Assembly: GCF_946220915.1 (NCBI RefSeq)
Contig: NZ_CAMIHH010000003.1
Coordinates: 1 to 64,000, forward strand
DNA length: 64,000 bases
From: an uncultured Flavobacterium sp.
Lineage (GTDB): Bacteria > Bacteroidota > Bacteroidia > Flavobacteriales > Flavobacteriaceae
Reading direction: 5' to 3'
Positions 1 to 7,782 of the stretch are shown here, piece by piece. Both the position numbers and the translations under genes were made by a program. The first letter of the stretch is position 1. Each line of letters opens with the position of its first letter. Below the pieces are notes generated by a model that saw nothing but the letters and a program-made list of their open reading frames with translations, had not been told where the DNA came from and did not search any database.

Positions 1-1
1 A

Positions 2-265
2 AAGGACACTGTTTACGGTGTTGAAGGTACGGAAAGGCGAGATGAACTGGAAAGGGATTTTGAAAGTTTTAAAATTGGCCTTTTACTTAAAAAAGCACGT
101 GAAGAAAAAAACCTGACACAATCCCAACTTGCCGAGATGGTCGATAAAAAACGCGAGTATATTTCTCGCATTGAAAATAATGGCAATAATCTTACACTCA
201 AAACACTGTATGATATTGTGGAAAAAGGATTGGGTGGAAAAGTAAAAATCCAAATTGAGCTCTAA
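2..265 (+). CDS. HigA-like XRE helix-turn-helix antitoxin/regulator, 5' truncated
   Basis: The gene is cut by the left window edge; 87 residues remain before the TAA. An XRE/Cro-type helix-turn-helix occupies about the last 60 residues, with the usual LTQSQLAEMV recognition region followed by KREYISRIENN. The preceding stretch (YGxxGTExRDxLExxxExFKIG) and the end (VEKGLGGKVKIQIEL) match the layout of HigA-type antitoxins of HigB/HigA modules in Bacteroidota; that assignment comes from family resemblance. A RelE/HigB toxin would be expected just upstream, outside the window. It could also be a solitary regulator. Confidence 0.8.
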   Translation, partial: KDTVYGVEGTERRDELERDFESFKIGLLLKKAREEKNLTQSQLAEMVDKKREYISRIENNGNNLTLKTLYDIVEKGLGGKVKIQIEL

Positions 266-315
266 CGGGCCTATCACATTTCTTTAAAATTTCAATTCCC
301 TCAAAATAAAAATAC

Positions 316-323
316 TATTTTTG
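316..323 (+). promoter_or_regulatory. Bacteroidota -7 promoter element for fbaA
   Basis: TATTTTTG matches the TAnnTTTG -7 consensus and lies 29 bases before the fbaA start codon. No convincing -33 TTG/TTTG is seen at the usual 19-21 base spacing. Confidence 0.6.
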
Positions 324-352
324 TAAATCAATTTTTTTAAAACCCAAAAACA

Positions 353-1420
353 ATGGCCCATAACATTAAGCCCGGAGTAGCTACCGGAGACCAGGTTCAG
401 GAAATATTCAAATATGCCAAAGAGAAAGGTTTTGCCCTTCCGGCAGTCAACGTAACGGGTTCGAGCACCATCAACGGCGTGCTTGAAACAGCGGCGAAGC
501 TGAAAGCCCCTGTGATCATACAGTTCTCTAATGGCGGTGCGGCATTCAATGCAGGGAAAGGCCTTAGCAACGATGGGCAGCAGGCATCTATCCTTGGAGC
601 CATTGCCGGTGCGAAGCACATACATACACTAGCAGAAGCTTACGGCGCAACGGTAATCCTGCATACCGACCACTGTGCGAAGAACCTGCTTCCGTGGATA
701 GACGGGCTCCTTGATGCCAGTGAAAAGCACTTTGCCGAAACCGGAAAGTCACTATTCAGCTCGCACATGCTTGACCTTTCGGAAGAACCGCTTGAGGAGA
801 ACATCGAGATATGCGTGGAATACCTGAAGAGGATGAGCAAAATGGGCATGACCCTCGAAATAGAGCTTGGAATTACCGGCGGTGAAGAGGACGGCGTGGA
901 TAACTCCGACGTTGACAGCTCAAAACTGTACACGCAACCTGAAGAGGTAGCACATATGTATGAGGAGCTTAGCAAAGTATCGGAGAAATTTACCATTGCT
1001 GCTGCTTTCGGAAATGTACACGGAGTTTACAAACCGGGCAACGTAAAACTTACACCGAAAATCCTTAAAAACTCTCAGGACTACGTACAGGAGAAATTCG
1101 GCACCGGCCCTAACCCGGTTGACTTCGTTTTTCACGGCGGGTCAGGCTCTACGCTTGAGGAGATCAGGGAAGCAATATCGTACGGCGTTATCAAGATGAA
1201 TATCGATACCGACCTGCAATTTGCTTTTACCGAAGGCATCCGTGATTACATGACTTCTAAAATCGACTACCTTAAAACACAGATTGGCAGCCCGGACGGC
1301 CCGGAGTCACCCAATAAAAAGCATTACGATCCAAGGAAATGGATCCGCGAGGGTGAGGCGACTTTTAACAAGAGGCTGGAGCAGGCGTTTGCCGACCTGA
1401 ATAACGTAAATACATTATAG
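353..1420 (+). CDS. fbaA: Class II fructose-1,6-bisphosphate aldolase
   Basis: This zinc-dependent aldolase interconverts fructose-1,6-bisphosphate with dihydroxyacetone phosphate and glyceraldehyde-3-phosphate in the cytoplasm (glycolysis/gluconeogenesis). The 355 residues span the whole class II (FbaA) family. Key motifs are visible: HTDHC at residues 104-108, with Asp106 and His107 at the catalytic and zinc positions, and further zinc-site histidines at His223 (FGNVHG) and His261 (FHGGSGS). The ATG start lies just after a -7 box. accD follows 80 bases downstream in the same direction and may be cotranscribed. Confidence 0.97.
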   Translation: MAHNIKPGVATGDQVQEIFKYAKEKGFALPAVNVTGSSTINGVLETAAKLKAPVIIQFSNGGAAFNAGKGLSNDGQQASILGAIAGAKHIHTLAEAYGATVILHTDHCAKNLLPWIDGLLDASEKHFAETGKSLFSSHMLDLSEEPLEENIEICVEYLKRMSKMGMTLEIELGITGGEEDGVDNSDVDSSKLYTQPEEVAHMYEELSKVSEKFTIAAAFGNVHGVYKPGNVKLTPKILKNSQDYVQEKFGTGPNPVDFVFHGGSGSTLEEIREAISYGVIKMNIDTDLQFAFTEGIRDYMTSKIDYLKTQIGSPDGPESPNKKHYDPRKWIREGEATFNKRLEQAFADLNNVNTL

Positions 1421-1486
1421 TTGATGGTTGATGGTTGGCAGTTGATGGCTTTAATGTCCGACAACTGATAACCGACCGACAACTAA
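1421..1486 (+). repeat. Degenerate 7-bp repeat cluster with inverted complement
   Basis: Four heptamers follow the fbaA stop codon: TTGATGG, TTGATGG, TTGGCAG, TTGATGG (1421-1448). The next segment (1458-1486, CCGACAACTGATAACC then CGACAACTAA) is roughly the reverse complement of the heptamers, so the transcript could form an imperfect hairpin. Similar heptads occur at 10910-10944 and 44941-45117. Confidence 0.6.
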
Positions 1487-1500
1487 TAAATCCAAAAGAT

Positions 1501-2355
1501 ATGGCCTGGTTTAAAAGAACGGAAAAAGGGATTACGACAGCGACTGAAGATAAAAAGGACGTTCCCAAAGGATTATGGTATAAATCACCGACCGGTAAAA
1601 TTGTAGATGCAGATGAGCTTGCCCGCAATTTTTACGTTAGCCCCGAAGACGGCTACCATGTAAGGATAGGCAGCAAGGAATATTTCAACATCCTTTTTGA
1701 CAACAACGAATTTAAAGAGCTGGATAAGGACATTGTTTCTAAAGACACATTGAAATTTGTTGACACTAAAAAATATGGCGACCGCCTTAAGGATGCCATG
1801 GAAAAGACAAAACTCAAGGATGCCGTAAGGACGGCTGTAGGTAAATCGAAAGGCAAAGACCTTGTTATCGCCTGTATGGACTTCGCCTTCATTGGCGGCT
1901 CAATGGGCGCTGTAGTAGGCGAAAAGATAGCACGCGCGATTGATTATTCCATAAAGAATAAAATCCCATTCCTTATGATCTCCAAGTCAGGTGGTGCCAG
2001 GATGATGGAGGCCGCTTACTCGCTGATGCAGTTGGCCAAGACTTCGGCCAAGCTGGCCCAGCTGGCAGATGCAGGCATACCCTACATTTCACTGTGTACT
2101 GACCCTACTACAGGTGGCACGACAGCTTCGTATGCGATGCTGGGCGACGTGAACATTTCGGAGCCTGGAGCACTTATAGGCTTCGCCGGGCCACGGGTTG
2201 TAAAAGATACTACGGGTAAAGAATTACCTGAAGGCTTTCAGACTGCTGAATTTGTTTTGGAACACGGCTTCCTGGATTTCATAACGCCAAGGAAAGAGCT
2301 TAAGGACAAGATCAATCTGTATCTTGACCTGATACAGAACGAATCGATTCGATAA
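1501..2355 (+). CDS. accD: Acetyl-CoA carboxylase carboxyltransferase subunit beta
   Basis: The beta subunit of the carboxyltransferase transfers the carboxyl group from carboxybiotin to acetyl-CoA, the first committed step of fatty acid synthesis, and works with AccA. The start is the ATG of [10 protein letters not shown], where family members begin; an open frame further upstream runs through the intergenic repeat and was not used. The 284 residues include the crotonase-like core with [24 protein letters not shown] and [10 protein letters not shown]. The N-terminal zinc ribbon has lost its four cysteines (WYKSPTGK and VSPEDGYH replace the two Cys pairs). A strong terminator follows. Confidence 0.96.
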   Translation: MAWFKRTEKGITTATEDKKDVPKGLWYKSPTGKIVDADELARNFYVSPEDGYHVRIGSKEYFNILFDNNEFKELDKDIVSKDTLKFVDTKKYGDRLKDAMEKTKLKDAVRTAVGKSKGKDLVIACMDFAFIGGSMGAVVGEKIARAIDYSIKNKIPFLMISKSGGARMMEAAYSLMQLAKTSAKLAQLADAGIPYISLCTDPTTGGTTASYAMLGDVNISEPGALIGFAGPRVVKDTTGKELPEGFQTAEFVLEHGFLDFITPRKELKDKINLYLDLIQNESIR

Positions 2356-2378
2356 GCGCAAGCCCCATAATATAAACG

Positions 2379-2407
2379 TCCCCCGGCACAAACCGGGGGA
2401 TTTTTTT
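2379..2407 (+). terminator. Rho-independent terminator after accD
   Basis: A GC-rich stem TCCCCCGG/CCGGGGGA with loop CACAAA is followed directly by seven T. It ends the fbaA-accD unit ahead of the convergent permease gene. Confidence 0.9.
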
Positions 2408-2416
2408 GTCTCCTTT

Positions 2417-3670
2417 TTACATTCCGCTCCGGATGGCTTCGACCGGATCAAGCCGTGAAGCCGATATGGCAGGCAATATGCCCGAAACGAGCCCGATAGC
2501 CATGGCCAGTGAAGTACCTATGACTACATTGCCCAGGCCAAGCACAAATTCGAACTCAAGCGCCTGAGTAAGCACGAGTGTTATGCCCCAGACCATCAGC
2601 ATACCGAAGAGCCCGCCGATAACCGACAAAATTACGGCTTCAAACAAAAACTGGAACAGTATGAACTTGTTTTTCGCACCCAGCGCCTTTTGAATACCAA
2701 TGAGGTTGGTACGCTCCTTTACCGAAACAAACATGATGTTGGCGATCCCGAAACCGCCCACTAAAAGTGAAAAAGCGCTGATTATCCAGCCTGCTACGTT
2801 CATCATACCTATCATGTCATCGATCATTTCGGTAAAGCCGGCAAGGATATCGATGCTAAAATTATCTATTTCACCGCTTTTTATCCCCCTATAGTTGCGT
2901 AGCTTTTGGGTAACTTCTGCTTTTACAGCTTCAGCCTCTTCGCCTGGCAGCGGCTTAATTACGATTACGGGTGTCATAAAGTCGTTGTGGTCACCATACA
3001 TTTTCCGCAAAAAGTTTACCGGGAAATATATTGTGGTATCGTTGCTGGGCATGCCTATCGAGCCGGAACCCTGTTTTTCCATTACGCCAATTACAGTCAT
3101 TTTGCGGCCATAAATGCGCACCTGCTTATCCAGGGGATTTTCGCTGCCAAAGAGCTTTTCTGCAATTTCATATCCAATAACTATCACGCCGCTCCCGGCG
3201 TTGGATTCAGCTTCGTTATAAAATCGCCCCTGCCCAATTTTTACGCTCTGTATGTCGACAAACTCGTAGGATGCAGGCACCATGTTGATATTACTTACCG
3301 ATTGGTCGTTGTACCGCACTGTTTCGCTCTTGGTAAAAATCTGGAATGCCATGGCCTGTGCCGATTGTACCGAGCCTTTCAGGTGCTGGTACTCTTCGTA
3401 GGTCACATCAGGAAATTGTTCGCGTTTCCATCGTGGCACATCCGAAGGCCCAAAGGAAAATCTTTTGAGGTACATGGTATTTTTATCGACACTGCTCATA
3501 TCTTCCTTTATCTTCCTGTCAAGGGAATCTACCGCAGCCAGTACGGCAATGATAGAGAAGATCCCCACCGTAACGCCTAGCAGCGACAGGAAGGTACGGA
3601 GCATGTTGTTGCGCAGCGCATTCATCGCAAAAGCAAAGCTTTCTTTGAGCAAACGGAGGTAGAGAAGCAT
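2417..3670 (-). CDS. MacB-like ABC transporter permease (FtsX domain)
   Basis: This is an inner-membrane permease of the MacB/FtsX type, used with a separate LolD/MacB-like ATPase to drive efflux or lipoprotein/substrate transfer across the envelope. An N-terminal membrane segment (about residues 18-42) is followed by a large periplasmic MacB_PCD-like domain of about 240 residues and a C-terminal FtsX domain with three membrane segments (around VGGFGIANIMFVSVKERT onwards). The ATG at 3670 fits the family N terminus (MLLYLRLLKESF); a TTG at 3727 is in frame but less likely. No ATPase gene is adjacent. The substrate is unknown. Confidence 0.88.
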   Translation of the reverse strand: MLLYLRLLKESFAFAMNALRNNMLRTFLSLLGVTVGIFSIIAVLAAVDSLDRKIKEDMSSVDKNTMYLKRFSFGPSDVPRWKREQFPDVTYEEYQHLKGSVQSAQAMAFQIFTKSETVRYNDQSVSNINMVPASYEFVDIQSVKIGQGRFYNEAESNAGSGVIVIGYEIAEKLFGSENPLDKQVRIYGRKMTVIGVMEKQGSGSIGMPSNDTTIYFPVNFLRKMYGDHNDFMTPVIVIKPLPGEEAEAVKAEVTQKLRNYRGIKSGEIDNFSIDILAGFTEMIDDMIGMMNVAGWIISAFSLLVGGFGIANIMFVSVKERTNLIGIQKALGAKNKFILFQFLFEAVILSVIGGLFGMLMVWGITLVLTQALEFEFVLGLGNVVIGTSLAMAIGLVSGILPAISASRLDPVEAIRSGM

Positions 3671-3796
3671 ACTTAAAATATTGGCTTGTGTAAAATTCTG
3701 CAATTTTTTAAAAACCGCGTGTGCCAATGGTAATAAATTTTTAAAAAATCATGAAATTTAGGACAATTGTGCATTTAATGTACGCCTTACAATAGC

Positions 3797-3804
3797 TACT
3801 TTTG
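3797..3804 (+). promoter_or_regulatory. -7 promoter element for purH
   Basis: TACTTTTG matches TAnnTTTG and lies 23 bases before the purH ATG. A TTG at 3767-3769 is too far away to be a standard -33 box. Confidence 0.55.
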
Positions 3805-3827
3805 CAACTTCTAAAACACACAACTAC

Positions 3828-5351
3828 ATGAGCACAAAAAAAATTTCTTCGGCACTGATATCGGTATTTGATAAAGAAGGCCTGGAGCCAATAGTAAGAA
3901 AGCTGCACGAATATGAGGTAACCCTATATTCTACAGGTGGAACCGAAACGTTTATTAAAGACCTTGGCATACCTGTAGTGCCGGTTGAAGATATTACCTC
4001 CTACCCATCCATACTGGGCGGAAGGGTAAAAACACTGCACCCCAAAGTATTTGGCGGCATACTAAACCGCCAGGACAACGAAAGCGATGTACAGGAAATG
4101 AAGGAGTATGCGATCCCGCAGATCGACCTTGTGATTGTTGACCTTTACCCGTTTGAAAAAACGGTAGCCTCGGGTGCTGCTGAAGAAGATATCATTGAAA
4201 AAATTGACATCGGGGGTATTTCGCTGATTCGCGCTGCTGCCAAGAATTTTAAAGATACCGTGATCGTGTCGTCTGTTGACGATTATTCGCTGTTCCTCGA
4301 TACATTTACAGATAATAATGGGGGCACAACCCTGGAACATCGCAGGATGTTTGCCACTAGGGCATTCCACATATCATCTCACTACGACACTGCCATTTTT
4401 AACTATTTTAATACCGACGAAGCCATTTATAAGCAGAGCGCTGCCAATGGCCAAACACTTCGTTACGGAGAGAACCCGCACCAAAAAGGCTGGTTCTTTG
4501 GCGATTTCGACAAAATGTTTACCAAGCTGCACGGCAAAGAGCTTTCATACAACAACCTGCTTGACGTGGATGCAGCCGTGAACCTCATTAATGAATTTAA
4601 GGCAAATGGCCCTACCTTCGCAATACTAAAGCATAACAATGCCTGTGGGCTTGCAACGAGGGCAACCGTTAAAGAAGCCTACCTCGATGCACTTGCAGCC
4701 GACCCAACTTCTGCTTTTGGCGGGGTATTGATATCGAATGCCAGGATTGATAAAGCCGCTGCCGAAGAGATAACCAAGCTATTCTGCGAAGTGGTAATTG
4801 CCCCGGCGTATGACGATGAGGCAACCGTGATCCTGCAGGAAAAGAAAAACAGGATCATTTTGATGCAGCATGATGTGGAGCTGCCGCAAAAAAATGTACG
4901 CACATGCCTGAATGGATTATTAGTACAGGACAAAGATAATGTTACCGACAATAAAGGGCACCTTGCTACCGTTACCATAGCTTCACCTACTACACAAGAG
5001 ACCGAAGACCTGCTGTTTGCCTCAAAAATTTGCAAGAATACAAAATCGAATACAATTGTATTTGCGAAGAACGGGCAGCTCATTGCTTCCGGCACGGGCC
5101 AGACATCGCGTGTGGATGCCCTGAAACAGGCTGTCGAGAAAGCCCGCTCATTCGGTTTCGACCTTACCGGTGCCGTGATGGCCAGTGATGCATTTTTCCC
5201 GTTCCCGGATTGTGTTGAGCTGGCAAAACAGGCTGGCATAACTGCCGTAATACAACCGGGCGGATCGATAAAAGACGAACTGAGCATCAACTACTGCAAC
5301 GAAAATAATGTTGCAATGGTATTTACCGGTGTCCGTCATTTTAAACATTAA
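3828..5351 (+). CDS. purH: Bifunctional AICAR transformylase / IMP cyclohydrolase
   Basis: PurH catalyses the last two steps of de novo IMP synthesis: formyl transfer from 10-formyl-tetrahydrofolate to AICAR, then ring closure. The 507 residues are typical. The N-terminal MGS-like cyclohydrolase domain (about 1-150) carries STGGT and GGRVKTLHP. The C-terminal transformylase domain carries the catalytic Lys268-His269 in LKHNNACG, then SAFGG, and ends with the family signature TGVRHFKH. It stands alone with its own -7 box; the mre operon follows after 63 bases with a separate promoter element. Confidence 0.98.
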   Translation: MSTKKISSALISVFDKEGLEPIVRKLHEYEVTLYSTGGTETFIKDLGIPVVPVEDITSYPSILGGRVKTLHPKVFGGILNRQDNESDVQEMKEYAIPQIDLVIVDLYPFEKTVASGAAEEDIIEKIDIGGISLIRAAAKNFKDTVIVSSVDDYSLFLDTFTDNNGGTTLEHRRMFATRAFHISSHYDTAIFNYFNTDEAIYKQSAANGQTLRYGENPHQKGWFFGDFDKMFTKLHGKELSYNNLLDVDAAVNLINEFKANGPTFAILKHNNACGLATRATVKEAYLDALAADPTSAFGGVLISNARIDKAAAEEITKLFCEVVIAPAYDDEATVILQEKKNRIILMQHDVELPQKNVRTCLNGLLVQDKDNVTDNKGHLATVTIASPTTQETEDLLFASKICKNTKSNTIVFAKNGQLIASGTGQTSRVDALKQAVEKARSFGFDLTGAVMASDAFFPFPDCVELAKQAGITAVIQPGGSIKDELSINYCNENNVAMVFTGVRHFKH

Positions 5352-5357
5352 TTTTAT

Positions 5358-5365
5358 TACTTTTG
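5358..5365 (+). promoter_or_regulatory. -7 promoter element for the mreB-rodA operon
   Basis: TACTTTTG matches TAnnTTTG in the 63-base gap between purH and mreB, 49 bases before the mreB start. It is the likely promoter for the five-gene rod-shape operon. Confidence 0.55.
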
Positions 5366-5414
5366 TAGGCTTAAACTAATTAGATACCCAAACGCTTAAT
5401 ACTGTATACCAATT

Positions 5415-6443
5415 ATGGGATTTTTTGATTTCATGACCGAGGACATTGCCATTGACCTTGGTACCGCAAATACCCTTATTATCCACAACGACAAAGTAGT
5501 GATAGACAGCCCATCTATCGTAGCACGCGATCGTGTTACCGGCAAGATAATTGCCGTGGGTAAAGAGGCTAACATGATGCAGGGAAAAACGCATGAAAAC
5601 ATAAAAACCATACGCCCCCTTAAAGATGGCGTTATTGCCGACTTTGATGCTTCTGAAAAAATGATAAGCATGTTCATTAAAAGCATCCCGGCATTAAAGA
5701 AAAAACTATTTACCCCTGCCCTGCGCATGGTAATTTGCATCCCGTCGGGCATTACCGAGGTGGAGATGCGTGCGGTTAAGGAATCAGCCGAAAGGGTAAA
5801 TGGCAAAGAGGTATACCTTATTCACGAGCCGATGGCAGCGGCGATAGGTATTGGCGTAGACATCATGCAGCCAAAAGGGAACATGATCGTAGACATAGGC
5901 GGCGGTACTACCGAAATTGCGGTTATAGCACTTGGCGGTATCGTATGCGACAAATCGGTTAAGATTGCCGGCGATGTGTTTACTAATGATATTGTATACT
6001 ACATGAGGACCCAGCACAACCTTTTTGTTGGGGAAAGCACTGCTGAAAAAATAAAGATTGCCATAGGGGCAGCCCTGGAAGACCTTGATTCACCACCGGA
6101 AGAAATGTCGGTACAGGGGCGCGACCTCCTAACAGGCAAGCCAAAACAGGTAGACGTATCGTACCGCGAAATTGCAAAAGCCCTTGACAAGTCAATACAG
6201 AGGATTGAGGATGCGGTAATGGAAACGCTGTCGCAGACACCTCCGGAACTCGCTGCCGACATTTACAACACAGGGATTTACCTGGCAGGTGGAGGATCGA
6301 TGCTCAGGGGGCTTGATAAAAGGATATCCCAAAAAACCGACCTCCCTGTGTACATAGCCGAAGACCCGCTCAGGGCCGTGGTAAGGGGAACAGGAATGGC
6401 ACTAAAAAATATACAAAAATTCAGGAGCATACTCATAAAATAA
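5415..6443 (+). CDS. mreB: Rod shape-determining protein MreB
   Basis: MreB is the bacterial actin homologue that forms membrane-associated filaments guiding lateral wall synthesis. The 342-residue protein shows the actin-fold ATP-binding motifs: phosphate-1 loop DLGTANT near residues 14-20, phosphate-2 loop DIGGGTTE, and the adenosine motif LAGGGSMLRG near the C terminus. It is the first gene of mreB-mreC-mreD-mrdA-rodA, all on the plus strand with gaps of 12 bases or less or with overlaps, so the elongasome components are probably coexpressed. Confidence 0.97.
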   Translation: MGFFDFMTEDIAIDLGTANTLIIHNDKVVIDSPSIVARDRVTGKIIAVGKEANMMQGKTHENIKTIRPLKDGVIADFDASEKMISMFIKSIPALKKKLFTPALRMVICIPSGITEVEMRAVKESAERVNGKEVYLIHEPMAAAIGIGVDIMQPKGNMIVDIGGGTTEIAVIALGGIVCDKSVKIAGDVFTNDIVYYMRTQHNLFVGESTAEKIKIAIGAALEDLDSPPEEMSVQGRDLLTGKPKQVDVSYREIAKALDKSIQRIEDAVMETLSQTPPELAADIYNTGIYLAGGGSMLRGLDKRISQKTDLPVYIAEDPLRAVVRGTGMALKNIQKFRSILIK

Positions 6444-6455
6444 CGGTAGTAATCC

Positions 6456-7283
6456 ATGCAGCAAATATTTAATTTTTTATTTAAAAACAGTATCTTACTA
6501 CTGTTTTTGCTGCTTTTGGGCATATCGTTAACGCTCACTATACAGTCGCATTCCTATCACAGGAGCAGGGCCGTATCTTCGGCAAATGCCATGACCGGCT
6601 ATGTATATGAGCAGATGAACAAGGTACAGGAATACCTGAACCTCAGGTCGCAGAATGAAGCGCTTGCCGCCGAAAATGCTGAACTGAAAAGATTGCTTTA
6701 CAACACCCAGGACACCGCTAACATCCCTCGTTTGAAAATACCTGCAGGCGTGGGAACATACAGGGTAATACAATCTAAAGTTATTAAGAACTCCTATAGC
6801 GAGCACGAAAATTACCTTACCATAAACAGCGGCAGCAGTGATGGGCTGACCAAAGACATGGGCGTGGTAAGCAGCCTGGGCGTTATAGGTGTGGTAGAAA
6901 ATACATCGAGGGACTATGCCACAGTGATCAGTGTGCTTAACCGCAAGCTGAAACTACCGGTTAAGATAAAAAAGAACGACCATTTTGGCACACTTACGTG
7001 GAATGGGAAAAACACCGGGTTTGCCCAGCTTACCGATGTACCAAGGCTAGCTACGGTAGTTAAGGGTGACACCATTGTTACCGGTGCCGAATCGACAATT
7101 TTTCCGGAGAACATCCCTGTAGGCAGGATCGAAAAGGTATATGTGGATAAAAAGACCAATTATTATACACTGGAAATAAAGCTATTTAACGACATGACCA
7201 GCCTTGGCCATATTTATATAATAGAGAATAAGGACCGTGCGCAGATAAAACACCTGGAGGAGGCTACAAAAGTAGATGAATAG
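6456..7283 (+). CDS. mreC: Rod shape-determining protein MreC
   Basis: MreC is the bitopic elongasome protein that links MreB filaments to PBP2/RodA in the periplasm. The 275 residues contain an N-terminal membrane anchor (about 8-26), a short coiled coil rich in Glu/Leu/Asn (about 45-75), and the beta-rich MreC core (VIKNSYSEHENYLTIN, GVVSSLGVIGVVENT). Its 3' end overlaps mreD by 8 bases. Confidence 0.95.
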   Translation: MQQIFNFLFKNSILLLFLLLLGISLTLTIQSHSYHRSRAVSSANAMTGYVYEQMNKVQEYLNLRSQNEALAAENAELKRLLYNTQDTANIPRLKIPAGVGTYRVIQSKVIKNSYSEHENYLTINSGSSDGLTKDMGVVSSLGVIGVVENTSRDYATVISVLNRKLKLPVKIKKNDHFGTLTWNGKNTGFAQLTDVPRLATVVKGDTIVTGAESTIFPENIPVGRIEKVYVDKKTNYYTLEIKLFNDMTSLGHIYIIENKDRAQIKHLEEATKVDE

Positions 7284-7782
7284 TACTGTAATTATAAATA
7301 TAATAAGGTTTGTACTTTTGCTTGCGCTACAGGTCGTGGTATGCAACAATATTGACCTTTTTGGCAAAATAGATCCGTATCCCTACCTGCTTTTCATTCT
7401 TCTTTATCCCGTTAATGGCAATAAGGCAGGATTGCTGGTTTCTTCATTTTTGCTGGGACTTGTATTGGATATGTTCATGAATTCGGGCGGTGCACATGCG
7501 GCAGCCTGTGTTACACTGGCCTACCTCAGGCCCATATTTTTTAAGTTCTCGTTCGGTATCAGCTACGAATACCAGACGGTAAGGATCAATGACCGCCTTT
7601 CACCCGAGCGGTTTTCTTTTATCCTGATCTCTGTAATAACGCATCATTTAATTTTGTACCTTTTGGAGATATTCAGGTTCAGCCTTGTTCTTGACATATT
7701 AATACGAGTGCTGGCCACTACAGTATTTACACTGCTAACCTGCATTATTATAATTTACTTAATCAAGCCGGGCAAACAATGA
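7276..7782 (+). CDS. mreD: Rod shape-determining protein MreD
   Basis: This small multi-spanning inner-membrane protein of the elongasome is 168 residues long with about five hydrophobic segments and few charged residues. The identification rests on hydropathy, length and position between mreC and PBP2. It overlaps mreC by 8 bases and mrdA by 4 (ATGA), which suggests translational coupling. Confidence 0.92.
   Translation: MNSTVIINIIRFVLLLALQVVVCNNIDLFGKIDPYPYLLFILLYPVNGNKAGLLVSSFLLGLVLDMFMNSGGAHAAACVTLAYLRPIFFKFSFGISYEYQTVRINDRLSPERFSFILISVITHHLILYLLEIFRFSLVLDILIRVLATTVFTLLTCIIIIYLIKPGKQ

Noticed and set aside
1435..1500. N-terminal extension of accD
   Set aside because: It would translate the intergenic heptad repeats; the family N terminus MAWFKR begins at 1501.
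2906..3580. Open frame of 224 codons antisense to the MacB-like permease
   Set aside because: The permease has membrane and FtsX signatures; the antisense sequence reads as a shadow.
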